From the NCBI RefSeq assembly GCF_019924045.1, contig NZ_JAHXBN010000011.1, positions 496,001 to 560,000 on the forward strand: 64,000 nucleotides of DNA, in the 5' to 3' direction. The notes beneath the pieces are model-generated. The model was not told where the DNA came from. It saw only the letters and a program-made list of their open reading frames with translations, and did not search any database. This DNA is from Dyadobacter fermentans. GTDB lineage: Bacteria > Bacteroidota > Bacteroidia > Cytophagales > Spirosomataceae. A program made the position numbers and the translations under genes. Of the stretch, positions 54,110-63,218 are shown piece after piece (the first letter of the stretch is position 1; every line of letters begins with the position of its first letter).

Positions 54110-55183
54110 TTATGCAACCCTCACATAGCTTCCGAGCCATTTCAGGTGCGTCCCGTACTTATGCATGATCTCCTGCACCTGCGGGTCGTCCATATGCCCA
54201 AGGAATTCCACGAGGAACCACGCCCGGAACGACGCCTCACCGCGTAACGGCCGGCTTTCGATTTTGGTGAGGTTAATGCCACGGTCGTTGAAATCTTTCA
54301 GGAACTCGTACAACACACCCGGACGGTTGGTATTCGGCAGATTCGCAATGATCGTCGTTTTGTCATCGGCGCTCCTCATATTCGTAAAATCCTTCGCCAG
54401 GATCAGGAAGCGCGTCTGGTTCTGATCACTGTCTTCGATGTTGTCGAAAAGGATAGGTACCCCAAACAACCTCGCTGAAATCGACGAGCATATCGCCGCT
54501 GCATCCGGTTCTTCGGAGGCCAGTTTAGCCGCTTTGGAAGTAGAATCCACCGCGATCAGTTCAATACCCATTCCTTGCAGGTATTCACCGATAAACTTCC
54601 CGCATTGCCGGAATGCAATGTCTTTGGAATAAATCCTTTTGATCGATTTCAGATTGTCGGACTGCGATGCGAAAGTGAAATGTACTTTCAGGAGCATTTC
54701 AGCCACGATGGACAGATTCTTTTCACGTAGGAAGTCAGCCGTCTCAACTACAATACCTTCCTGGTTATTCTCGATAGGCACCACGCCGAACTTCGCACGA
54801 CCGGTCTCCACGCTTTCAAACACCGAATGGATCGTGGGGAGTACAAGGTATTCGCTCATCGCTCCGAAACGACCCTCGGCCGCCTGGTGCGTGAAGCTAC
54901 CTTCCGGCCCCAGGTACGACACCCGTTCGGGCAGTTCGAGGTTGCGGGATACCGCAAATATTTCGAAGAAAATGGCGTCGATCGCCTGACGGGTGAGTAA
55001 GCCGTTGTTATGTTTTGCCAGCCGGTCGAGGATTTGCTTCTCTCTTTCGGGGCGGTAGATAATCGACTGGGAAGACCGTTTCAGCTCGCCTACCTTCTTC
55101 ACGAGCTCCATGCGCTCGTTCAAAATGCCCAGCAGCTGGTCGTCCAGCCCATCGATCCTGTTTCTTAAATCCTGTAATTCCAC
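54110..55183 (-). CDS. pheA: Bifunctional chorismate mutase/prephenate dehydratase
   Basis: A 357-residue enzyme of phenylalanine synthesis. The N-terminal chorismate mutase domain (MELQDLRNRIDGLDDQLLGILNERMELVKKVGELK, with the Arg and Lys of the AroQ helix) is followed by prephenate dehydratase (VSYLGPEGSFTHQAAEGRFG, about 85-104; GVVPIENNQEG; KSIKRIYSKDIAFRQC) and a C-terminal ACT domain (about 275-357; NRPGVLYEFLKDFNDRGINLTKIESRP) for feedback inhibition by phenylalanine. Together these convert chorismate to prephenate and then phenylpyruvate. Length is normal. It is convergent with the DUF4136 operon and has a 152-bp gap, rich in repeats, to parE on the same strand. Confidence 0.96.
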   Translation of the reverse strand: MELQDLRNRIDGLDDQLLGILNERMELVKKVGELKRSSQSIIYRPEREKQILDRLAKHNNGLLTRQAIDAIFFEIFAVSRNLELPERVSYLGPEGSFTHQAAEGRFGAMSEYLVLPTIHSVFESVETGRAKFGVVPIENNQEGIVVETADFLREKNLSIVAEMLLKVHFTFASQSDNLKSIKRIYSKDIAFRQCGKFIGEYLQGMGIELIAVDSTSKAAKLASEEPDAAAICSSISARLFGVPILFDNIEDSDQNQTRFLILAKDFTNMRSADDKTTIIANLPNTNRPGVLYEFLKDFNDRGINLTKIESRPLRGEASFRAWFLVEFLGHMDDPQVQEIMHKYGTHLKWLGSYVRVA

Positions 55184-55280
55184 AAAAACACTTTAAATAG
55201 GTTGTTCAAACCGGGAGGCGCCTCTACACTTTTGAATAAAGCCCTTCCCGGCACGATATTACTTGACCACGCCAAAGATA

Positions 55281-55332
55281 ATGCGCGGCATGCAATGCGC
55301 GGCATGCAATGAATGGCATGCAATGCGCGACA
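55281..55332. repeat. 14-bp tandem repeat downstream of parE
   Basis: Three and a half copies of atgcgcggcatgca (55281-55294, 55295-55308, 55309-55322 with three changes, then a partial). The array ends just before the parE stop at 55336. Confidence 0.9.
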
Positions 55333-55335
55333 GGC

Positions 55336-57207
55336 CTAGCCCACGAGCGCAAGCTCTTCAACATTCTTCTCTACTTTGAGATTATCGATGATGAACCGCT
55401 GTCTCTCGGGCGTATTTTTACCCATAAAATAACTCAACAATTTTTGGATGGACGTCTCCTTTTGCAGGATCACCGGTTCTACCCGCATGTCCTCTCCTAT
55501 AAATTTTCCAAATTCCTCCGGAGAAATCTCTCCTAACCCTTTGAAACGGGTGATTTCCGGCTTGCTGCCCAACTTGTCGATCGCCGCCTGCTTTTCTTCT
55601 TCGCTGTAACAGTAAATGGTTTCTTTCTTGTTGCGAACACGGAACAAAGGTGTTTCGAGCACAAACAAATGCCCGTTCCGAACCAGGTCCGGGAAGAATT
55701 GCAGGAAAAAGGTCATCAAAAGCAAACGGATGTGCATGCCATCCACATCGGCGTCCGTAGCGATAATAATGCGGTTGAATCGCAAGTTTTCCACACCATT
55801 CTCCACATCCAATGCATGTTGGAGCAGGTTAAACTCCTCATTCTCGTAAACAATCTTCTTCGTGAGCCCGAATGAGTTCAATGGCTTACCCCGCAAACTG
55901 AATACCGCCTGAGTTTGAATATCCCGCGATTTGGTGATCGAACCACTTGCAGAATCCCCTTCCGTAATGAAAAGCGTGGTTTCGTAACGTTGCTCACTTT
56001 TCGCGTCGGTGAGGTGCAGACGGCAGTCGCGGAGTTTTTTGTTATGCAAATTGGCCTTTTTCGCACGATCGTTGGCCAATTTTTTGATACCCGCCAGTTC
56101 TTTCCGCTCCCGCTCCGATTGCTCGATACGTTTTTTCAATGCATCGCGCGATTCGGGGTTCATGTGCAGAAAATTATCAAGCCTTTCTTTCACGAAATCA
56201 TTCACAAACGTCCGCACAGTCGTGCTGTTCGGGTCAGGCGTGATCGTGTTCGATCCCAATTTCGTTTTGGTTTGCGACTCAAAAACCGGCTCTTGAACCC
56301 GGATTGCGATCGCGCCTATAATGGATGAACGAATGTCTTCCGGCGCGTAATCTTTCCCGAAATGCTCACGCACTGCTTTAACAACTGCTTCCCTGAATGC
56401 AGCGAGATGGGTACCTCCCTGTGTCGTATACTGACCATTCACAAAAGAGTAGTATTCTTCACCATATTGGTTACCATGAGTCATCGCCAATTCAATATCG
56501 TCGCCCTTCAAATGAATGATCGGATACCGCAATGTTTCCGCGTCCGATTTGCTTTTCAGAAGATCGAGCAGGCCGTTCTGGGAGAAGTATTTCTGCCCAT
56601 TGAAATTGATCGTGAGCCCCGCGTTCAGATAGCAGTAGTTCCAGATCATATTATCCAGATACTGCGGGATATACCGGAAATTTTTAAAAATAGTATTGTC
56701 CGGTTCAAACGCCACATAGGTTCCGTTGCGCTGGCTGGTCGTTCCTTCTTCCGATTCGCTCAGCAACGTTCCCTGGTGAAATTCCGCGGCTTTGGTCTTC
56801 CCATCGCGGTACGACTGTACCTTGAAATGGTTAGAAAGCGCGTTCACCGCCTTGGTTCCTACGCCATTCAGCCCTACCGACTTCTGGAACGCACCCGAAT
56901 CGTATTTGCCACCTGTATTAATCTTCGAAACGCAATCCACCACTTTACCCAACGGAATACCGCGGCCGTAGTCCCGCACTTCCACACGGTGTTCGGATAT
57001 CTTAATTTCGATGGTTTTGCCGTTGCCCATCATGTGTTCATCGATCGAGTTATCCACCACTTCCTTCACGAGCACGTAAATTCCATCGTCCACCGACGAG
57101 CCGTCGCCGAGCTTTCCAATGTACATCCCGGGCCTGAGGCGGATATGTTCTTTCCAGTCAAGCGACCGGATACTGCTCTCGTCGTACTGAACATTTGTAC
57201 TTTCCAT
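55336..57207 (-). CDS. parE: DNA topoisomerase IV subunit B
   Basis: A 623-residue type IIA topoisomerase ATPase subunit. The N-terminal GHKL ATPase opens [22 protein letters not shown] (the ParE, not GyrB, form), with [11 protein letters not shown] and the Gly-rich [12 protein letters not shown] lid. The TOPRIM domain has [29 protein letters not shown] (Glu for metal binding) and [12 protein letters not shown]. Bacteroidota ParE often shows SASG instead of SAGG in the first motif. It unlinks daughter chromosomes with ParC, whose gene is not adjacent here. The ATG at 57207 fits the family. Confidence 0.95.
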   Translation of the reverse strand: MESTNVQYDESSIRSLDWKEHIRLRPGMYIGKLGDGSSVDDGIYVLVKEVVDNSIDEHMMGNGKTIEIKISEHRVEVRDYGRGIPLGKVVDCVSKINTGGKYDSGAFQKSVGLNGVGTKAVNALSNHFKVQSYRDGKTKAAEFHQGTLLSESEEGTTSQRNGTYVAFEPDNTIFKNFRYIPQYLDNMIWNYCYLNAGLTINFNGQKYFSQNGLLDLLKSKSDAETLRYPIIHLKGDDIELAMTHGNQYGEEYYSFVNGQYTTQGGTHLAAFREAVVKAVREHFGKDYAPEDIRSSIIGAIAIRVQEPVFESQTKTKLGSNTITPDPNSTTVRTFVNDFVKERLDNFLHMNPESRDALKKRIEQSERERKELAGIKKLANDRAKKANLHNKKLRDCRLHLTDAKSEQRYETTLFITEGDSASGSITKSRDIQTQAVFSLRGKPLNSFGLTKKIVYENEEFNLLQHALDVENGVENLRFNRIIIATDADVDGMHIRLLLMTFFLQFFPDLVRNGHLFVLETPLFRVRNKKETIYCYSEEEKQAAIDKLGSKPEITRFKGLGEISPEEFGKFIGEDMRVEPVILQKETSIQKLLSYFMGKNTPERQRFIIDNLKVEKNVEELALVG

Positions 57208-57263
57208 ATTTATAACTATTCTTTTAGGAGTATTATCGCTTTTGGAGGCGGTATTTTAATATT

Positions 57264-57297
57264 TTGAATCTTTTGTCGTTACCCTGTTATAACTTTG
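57264..57297 (+). promoter_or_regulatory. Candidate promoter of the polysaccharide export operon
   Basis: TAACTTTG at 57290-57297 fits the -7 consensus exactly, with a TTG at 57264 about 23 bp upstream. The leader to the first gene would be roughly 180 nt. No structured element is obvious in it. Confidence 0.5.
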
Positions 57298-57482
57298 CCG
57301 GGCTTCCCGGCCAGGGACCCCGATTAATAGAAATTCTTTAAAAATAGGAAAAATCTAATTTACTTTGCCATGATATACACTACCACAATATTGCGTGTAC
57401 TCGAATCCCAAATTCAAAAATACTAGTCTTATACATAGTTTTAATGAATTTTCAGACTTTCAATAGTACAATAATTCTTCTT

Positions 57483-60014
57483 ATGAACAGATCCAGGTTG
57501 GCTAAAAGTTATAAATCTGTACTTCCCTATTTCCTGAGTTTAATCATTTCGTTGCCCGCTTTCTCACAGGTTACTGCCCCAACAGCCCCTTCCGGAACTG
57601 CCCCGACGTCTACCGGCGCCCAGGGCAATACGCCGTCGGGTCCGAGAGGTAATACCGGCGGCACAGGCGGTAACACGCAATCGGGTACCGGCAATCCGCA
57701 AGGCACTACCCAGCAAGGCGGAGCTCAGCAGGGAGGCAACCAGCAGCCGGGTAACCCACAGCAGGGAAACGACGGGCAGGGCGGTGACAAAGGTAAAACC
57801 GCTGCTAATCAGAACACCGAAGGAGGTGACCAGAGCAAGGTCAATACCACCACCAGCAACAAGCTGACCCCAGAGGAGCAAGCAAAGGAAGCTTTTCGTC
57901 AGAAAATCTACGGATATTCGATATTCGCGGATAAAAAACTTGGACTAATCCCTGATTTACAGATCGTTACGCCAACCACCTATGTTGTAGGCCCGGGTGA
58001 CGAATTGAAGATATACCTGTATAATTACGCAGAAAGCACTTACGAAACGATCGTCAATAAGGACGGTTTCATCAGCATTCCCCGCGTTGGAAATGTGATG
58101 GTAGCAGGTCGCACGATCGAAGAAATCAAGAAAATCCTGATCGACAAGTTTGCCAAATTCGTACCGGGAATGATCGGTACAGGAGGCGAAGGAGCCCGTA
58201 CCAAACTGATGGTTACGCTCGGAGAAGTTCGTTCCGTAAAAGTTTTTGTAACGGGTGAAGTCGTCAATCCGGGGACTTATACAGTGTCCTCGCTGTCGTC
58301 CGCATTCAATGCATTATACCAGGCCGGCGGCCCTAATGAAATTGGATCTTTCCGCGAAGTACGCGTTGTTCGCCAGGGCAAGGTTGTATCTAAACTCGAC
58401 ATTTATGATTACCTCGTAAATGGTAAAATCGATGGTGATATCCGCGTTCAGGAAAACGACAACGTGGTTGTAGGCTACTACCTGAAACGCACTGAAATCG
58501 CCGGTATGGTAAAACGTCCGGGGATTTATGAATTAACGCCGGAAGAGAAATTGGGCGATGTGCTCCGTTACGCGGGCGGTTTCAGCGACAAAGCTTATCG
58601 TGCAAGACTGAAAGTACAACGTATTACTTCCAAAGAGCGCAAAATCCTCGACGTACCGGAAAGCCAGTACGACTCTTTCGAAATGGCGACCGGCGATTCT
58701 ATTAATGTTGAAACCGTACTGGACCGTTTCGAAAATATTGTGACGGTTCAAGGTGCCGTAATGCGTCCCGGCGAATATTCCCTCGACAACAGCCCGACCC
58801 TGAAAGCGCTGATCGAAAATGCGCAGGGAATGCGTGAAGATGCTTTCGTAGGCCGTATCAATGTACTCCGCACCCGCGAAGACCTGACCATACAGACCAT
58901 TCCGCTTAACTATACCGACGTGCTCAACGGCACTACACCGGATCTCGTGCTGACGCGTCTTGACGAAGTAATCGTCCCATCGAGATTCGAAATGGCGGAA
59001 ACCGCATTTGTGAGTGTGGAAGGAGAGGTGAATAACACCAAAGTCGGTGAGAATGAGGGTAAATTCCCATACACGACCGATATGACGCTTGAAGACGTAC
59101 TGGTGCAGGCCGGCGGTCTGAAAGAATCAGCCTATACTTCGGAAATTGAGGTTGTCAGAAGAAAAAGAAATTCGGTGGCTGGTGCAGCGAATGCGCAGAT
59201 TTCCGAGGTCTATAAGTTCAATGTAAACCGCGACCTCTCCCTGAATGCCAAAGCAACCAATTTTGTATTGTTCCCATTCGACCAGGTGATTGTTCGGAAA
59301 TCGCCTAATTATGTGGAGCAGCAAACTGTTTTCGTGGAAGGCGAGGTACTCGTAACAGGTCCTTATACGATTGTCAATAAAAACGACAAGATCAGCGATA
59401 TTATCAAAAGAGCGGGCGGCCTGACCGAGCTTGCTTATCCGGAAGGAGCGACGCTTTTGCGCCGTACAATCGTGAAAAACCTCGAAGAGCCGGTAGATTA
59501 CACGGAAGTTCAGCAGACAGAAAAGCAGATTAAGAAAGGAGCGCTTACCGGCGACCTGCCGAATGTAAAAGAAGAGAAAATCGGTATTGTGCTGAAAAAC
59601 ATTCTGAAAAACCCTGGTTCGTTCGAAGACCTCGTAGTGCAGGAAGGCGACATTATCCGCATTCCGAAACGCCTGGAAACCGTTCAGGTAACCGGCTCGG
59701 TACTTTACCCTACCACCGTGAAATACGGCAAAGGAATGAACTTCTCGGATTACATTTCACAATCGGGAGGTTTCACGGTGCAATCGCTCAGAAAAAGCTC
59801 TTACATCAAATATCCTAACGGTAATATCGATCGTACCAGAAGATTCCTGTTCTTCAATGTATATCCGAAAGTACAGCCGGGCTCGGAGATTTTTGTTCCG
59901 ACAAGAAATGCACCGGCTCTGAATACACAGCAAAGCATTCAAACAGCTACAACCCTGTTGAGCTCCATTATGGGATTGATCGTAACAGTATTGGCATTCC
60001 GTTCACTTAAATAA
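57483..60014 (+). CDS. SLBB-domain polysaccharide export protein (Wza-like)
   Basis: An 843-residue outer-membrane export protein. I start at ATG 57483, which gives the signal SVLPYFLSLIISLPAFS followed by Q; an ATG at 57444 adds 13 residues. Residues about 20-110 are a Gly/Gln/Asn/Thr-rich linker. A polysaccharide export domain (YVVGPGDELKIYLYNYAEST) follows, then about six SLBB repeats recognisable by VFVTGEVVNPGTYTV, VTVQGAVMRPGEYSLD, FVEGEVLVTGPYTIV and VTGSVLYPTTVKY. The C-terminal hydrophobic segment SSIMGLIVTVLAFRSL may be the membrane-spanning helix of the Wza-like pore. It is the first gene of an export operon with a Wzz-like protein 2 bp downstream. Confidence 0.92.
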   Translation: MNRSRLAKSYKSVLPYFLSLIISLPAFSQVTAPTAPSGTAPTSTGAQGNTPSGPRGNTGGTGGNTQSGTGNPQGTTQQGGAQQGGNQQPGNPQQGNDGQGGDKGKTAANQNTEGGDQSKVNTTTSNKLTPEEQAKEAFRQKIYGYSIFADKKLGLIPDLQIVTPTTYVVGPGDELKIYLYNYAESTYETIVNKDGFISIPRVGNVMVAGRTIEEIKKILIDKFAKFVPGMIGTGGEGARTKLMVTLGEVRSVKVFVTGEVVNPGTYTVSSLSSAFNALYQAGGPNEIGSFREVRVVRQGKVVSKLDIYDYLVNGKIDGDIRVQENDNVVVGYYLKRTEIAGMVKRPGIYELTPEEKLGDVLRYAGGFSDKAYRARLKVQRITSKERKILDVPESQYDSFEMATGDSINVETVLDRFENIVTVQGAVMRPGEYSLDNSPTLKALIENAQGMREDAFVGRINVLRTREDLTIQTIPLNYTDVLNGTTPDLVLTRLDEVIVPSRFEMAETAFVSVEGEVNNTKVGENEGKFPYTTDMTLEDVLVQAGGLKESAYTSEIEVVRRKRNSVAGAANAQISEVYKFNVNRDLSLNAKATNFVLFPFDQVIVRKSPNYVEQQTVFVEGEVLVTGPYTIVNKNDKISDIIKRAGGLTELAYPEGATLLRRTIVKNLEEPVDYTEVQQTEKQIKKGALTGDLPNVKEEKIGIVLKNILKNPGSFEDLVVQEGDIIRIPKRLETVQVTGSVLYPTTVKYGKGMNFSDYISQSGGFTVQSLRKSSYIKYPNGNIDRTRRFLFFNVYPKVQPGSEIFVPTRNAPALNTQQSIQTATTLLSSIMGLIVTVLAFRSLK

Positions 60015-60016
60015 CT

Positions 60017-61108
60017 ATGGCAACAACGACCACACAACAAATCCCCGACGACGAGTTATCTCCCAAGGAAGTCGTCGAGAAAATATTGGTAGTCAAAAAT
60101 GCATTGATCCGTAACTGGCAATGGCTTTTGCTCCTGCCAGCCGTAGGTTTCGGTATCGGGTATGCCATGGATACTTACCAGAACAAGCCGCCTACCTATG
60201 AGGCGACCGTCGTGTTCAACCTCGGCGCAGCTGGTGCAAGCTCAGGCTTTGGTGATGTAGCCGGCCTGCTCGGTATCGGAGCACAACCCGACGCGAATAT
60301 TTTTACCGGAGAGAACTTCTTCTATTTTGTAAAGTCCCGCCCGGTATTGGAGCGGAATTTGATGAAAGAGGTGGAAATCAATGGGAAAAAGCAGCTTCTC
60401 GCCAACTTTTACATCGATTCGAGCGGGATCAAAACGTCCGATTGGGCGGATTATCCCGATTTGCAGAAGTTCCATTTCACGTCTAACGATGTAAAGAAAA
60501 TGGACCTCAATTCCCGTATCAACCTCAATACCATCGTAAAGCGTGCGGCTGAGGCCACGGAAATTGCATCCCTTGACCGCAAGTCGTCATTTACACAGAT
60601 TTCTACCAAAATGGAGAACGAACACCTTGCCGGCTTGTGGGTAACCACCCTGCTGGAAACGGTGGAAGAAATGTATACCGAAAACCAGACGCAAAAAACG
60701 CGCAAGACGCTCAGGCTGCTTCAAAGCCGCGCCGACTCACTGGCTGCGGTATTGGGTATCGCAGAACATAAACTGGCGAAACAGCTCGATTACAGTGCAC
60801 AGATCATGATGCCGGAAGCCAAAGTTTCGGCGACCAGCATGGAAAGAAAATCGTCCTTCCTGCAACAGTTGTATTACGAAGCGATGGCCAACGCCGAAAA
60901 AATGCGTGTTTCACTTGTGAAAGAAGCTCCTCTGTTCACAGAAATCGAGGGTATCAAAGTACCTCTGGATGTGAAATATGAAGATAAGCGTAATGCCAAA
61001 ATCGGGGCATTGGCAGGTTTGATGATCGCACTGATCTTTGTTTATTTCAGAACAGTGTTTTCTACACCTACCACCACAATCGTGCGTAAGGAGGCGGTAA
61101 CGGCGTAA
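60017..61108 (+). CDS. Wzz-type chain-length determinant / export co-polymerase
   Basis: A 363-residue inner-membrane protein with two transmembrane helices: WQWLLLLPAVGFGIGYAM (about 35-52) and IGALAGLMIALIFVYFRTVF (about 329-348). Between them is a periplasmic helical domain with heptad-like runs (LRLLQSRADSLAAVLGIAEHKLAK). This is the Wzz/PCP fold; no C-terminal tyrosine kinase domain or Walker motif is present. It controls polysaccharide chain length or couples export across the periplasm. The gene lies 2 bp after the SLBB gene and 2 bp before the ABC permease gene, so all are one transcript. Confidence 0.87.
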   Translation: MATTTTQQIPDDELSPKEVVEKILVVKNALIRNWQWLLLLPAVGFGIGYAMDTYQNKPPTYEATVVFNLGAAGASSGFGDVAGLLGIGAQPDANIFTGENFFYFVKSRPVLERNLMKEVEINGKKQLLANFYIDSSGIKTSDWADYPDLQKFHFTSNDVKKMDLNSRINLNTIVKRAAEATEIASLDRKSSFTQISTKMENEHLAGLWVTTLLETVEEMYTENQTQKTRKTLRLLQSRADSLAAVLGIAEHKLAKQLDYSAQIMMPEAKVSATSMERKSSFLQQLYYEAMANAEKMRVSLVKEAPLFTEIEGIKVPLDVKYEDKRNAKIGALAGLMIALIFVYFRTVFSTPTTTIVRKEAVTA

Positions 61109-61110
61109 TC

Positions 61111-61944
61111 ATGGCAACTCAACACTCTATTACTATCAAGGCCGGTGGGTCCGAGAAGGATTATTGGAAAGACCTTTGGCTCAATAAGCAATTACTCTGG
61201 ATCCTTTCAAAAAGAGATCTTTCCGTTCGATATAAACAGACACTCCTCGGTGTAGCGTGGAGCGTGCTGCGCCCCCTCATGACGATGACCGTCATGGTGT
61301 TTGTTTACAGTTATGTAGCTAAAATCAAAGCGGATCCCGGCATTCCCTATCCACTTATGGTACTTGGAGGACTGACGATCTGGACGTTCTTTGCCAACAC
61401 ATTCACGCAGATCAGCAACAGTATCCTGATCAACCACAACCTGGTTTCGAAGGTATACTTCCCGCGGTTGCTCATGCCACTGAGCTCGGTTGCCGTTGGT
61501 TTTGTGGATTTCCTCATCACTTTCGGTATTTATTTGCTGGTGACGGCATTCTTCCAAACGCCCATTAGCTGGCAGATCATATTTCTTCCTTGCTTCATTT
61601 TGCTTACATTTATTACATCGATGGGCTTCGGCCTGTTTTTTGCTGTGCTGAATGTACGCTTCCGGGACATCGGACAGTTGATTCCCTTTATGGTTCAGGT
61701 AGGCATGTATGTATGCCCAGTGGCTTATCCCAGTAGCCTGGTTAAAGGCACCTGGTATGAGAAATACTATAACCTGAACCCGCTTGTTGGGATTATCGAC
61801 GGCTTCCGTTGGTGTCTTTTGGGGAGCAAATCCTATTTCAACCCGCAGAGTTTGTATTCAACGGTTATTACATCATCGATCATTTTGGTTATTTCGCTGA
61901 TCTATTTCCGTAAAAAAGAGAATACTTTCGTAGACCATATCTGA
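61111..61944 (+). CDS. ABC-2-type polysaccharide export permease (Wzm/KpsM-like)
   Basis: A 277-residue permease with about six transmembrane segments and the family motif KRDLSVRYKQTLLGVAWSVLRPLM (about 34-57) at the N-terminal amphipathic helix. Other hallmarks are SNSILINHNLVSKVYFPRLLMPL and LNVRFRDIGQLIPFMVQVGMYVCPVAYP. With the ATPase encoded 17 bp downstream, it moves an undecaprenyl-linked glycan across the inner membrane. The glycan (O-antigen, capsule or teichoic-like) cannot be told from the permease. Confidence 0.94.
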   Translation: MATQHSITIKAGGSEKDYWKDLWLNKQLLWILSKRDLSVRYKQTLLGVAWSVLRPLMTMTVMVFVYSYVAKIKADPGIPYPLMVLGGLTIWTFFANTFTQISNSILINHNLVSKVYFPRLLMPLSSVAVGFVDFLITFGIYLLVTAFFQTPISWQIIFLPCFILLTFITSMGFGLFFAVLNVRFRDIGQLIPFMVQVGMYVCPVAYPSSLVKGTWYEKYYNLNPLVGIIDGFRWCLLGSKSYFNPQSLYSTVITSSIILVISLIYFRKKENTFVDHI

Positions 61945-61961
61945 AATAACTACTCTTGGGC

Positions 61962-63218
61962 ATGTCTGTAATTGTAGCTGAAAATATCAGCAAAAAATAT
62001 ATCATCGACCACCAGCGTAAAAACGGGTCGTCCGGCCTGCGTGATATTGTTTCCGATACGGTTGACAAATGGTTCCGCAAGCAGGAAAAGAACGGTTTCG
62101 CCGAGAAAGAGGAGTTCTGGGCGTTGCAGGATGTGAATTTTAGTATTGATAAAGGAGACCGCATTGGTATTGTAGGCCACAATGGCGCCGGTAAATCGAC
62201 CCTGCTGAAAATCATGAGCCGCATTACCGAACCTACCACGGGTCAGATCAAAATCGATGGCCGCATTGCCAGCTTGCTGGAAGTAGGTACGGGCTTTCAC
62301 CCTGAATTGACGGGACGTGAGAATATTTTCCTTAACGGTGCCATTCTAGGCATGTCGAAGGCTGAAATCCGTGAATCGTTCGACGCGATCGTAGATTTTG
62401 CGGGGGTTGAAAAGTTCCTGGATACTCCTGTTAAAAGATACTCATCCGGGATGTACGTCCGCCTGGGCTTCGCCATCGCAGCGCACCTCAATCCTGAGAT
62501 TCTGATCGTGGACGAAGTACTCGCCGTGGGTGATACCGAATTCCAGAAGAAATGTCTCGGTAAAATGCGCGATGTGTCGGAAAGCGGCCGCACGCTGCTT
62601 TTTGTAAGCCATAACCTTACCGCCATTCAGGCACTTTGCAACAAGTCGTTCTATTTCGAAAAAGGCCGGCTGATAGACCAGGGCGACACAACGCACATTG
62701 TAACCAACTATCTCAGCAAAGTTTCCCACAAATCGCTGGAAAAGCACTGGGACAATATCGACTCCGCTCCCGGAAACGACCAGGTACGCGTGAAGAGCTT
62801 CAAACTTTTCCCGGAATACCAGGATGAGCTGAACCACATCGACGTCCGTACGCCGATCAACTTCCAGTTCGAATTCTGGAACATGGTAGAAGGTGCTTCC
62901 CTGAACCTGAGTATGCACCTGTACACCTTCACCGGCGAATGTATTTTCAATGTAGGCACGCAAGCCGAGAGCTTCTCTAAAGGCCTCGTGAGCGGAACTT
63001 GTGAAATACCCGGCAACTTCCTCAACGACGGCTCGTATGTGGTTTCGATGATGATCGTGAAAGACACAAGTACCGTGCTTTACAATATGGAGGAAGCCCT
63101 TGTTTTTGATATTGAGGATTACCGTGAAAATGTGACTTGGTATGGCAAATGGCCCGGGTACATTCGCCCTCAATTGAATTTTTCCATTCGCCAATCTGAA
63201 CACGTAGTGAATGATTAA
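61962..63218 (+). CDS. ABC polysaccharide export ATPase with C-terminal glycan-recognition domain (Wzt-like)
   Basis: A 418-residue ATPase starting at ATG 61962 (a TTG two codons upstream is also in frame). Walker A is GHNGAGKST (about 71-79), signature YSSGMYVRLGFAIA, Walker B ILIVDEVLAVGD and H-loop LLFVSHNLTAI. From about residue 255 a beta-rich C-terminal domain follows (VRVKSFKLFPEY, FQFEFWNMVEGA, LYTFTGECIFNVG), like the Wzt C-terminal domain that binds capped O-antigen. This suggests export of an end-capped polymer. The stop overlaps the aminotransferase start by 8 bp. Confidence 0.94.
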   Translation: MSVIVAENISKKYIIDHQRKNGSSGLRDIVSDTVDKWFRKQEKNGFAEKEEFWALQDVNFSIDKGDRIGIVGHNGAGKSTLLKIMSRITEPTTGQIKIDGRIASLLEVGTGFHPELTGRENIFLNGAILGMSKAEIRESFDAIVDFAGVEKFLDTPVKRYSSGMYVRLGFAIAAHLNPEILIVDEVLAVGDTEFQKKCLGKMRDVSESGRTLLFVSHNLTAIQALCNKSFYFEKGRLIDQGDTTHIVTNYLSKVSHKSLEKHWDNIDSAPGNDQVRVKSFKLFPEYQDELNHIDVRTPINFQFEFWNMVEGASLNLSMHLYTFTGECIFNVGTQAESFSKGLVSGTCEIPGNFLNDGSYVVSMMIVKDTSTVLYNMEEALVFDIEDYRENVTWYGKWPGYIRPQLNFSIRQSEHVVND

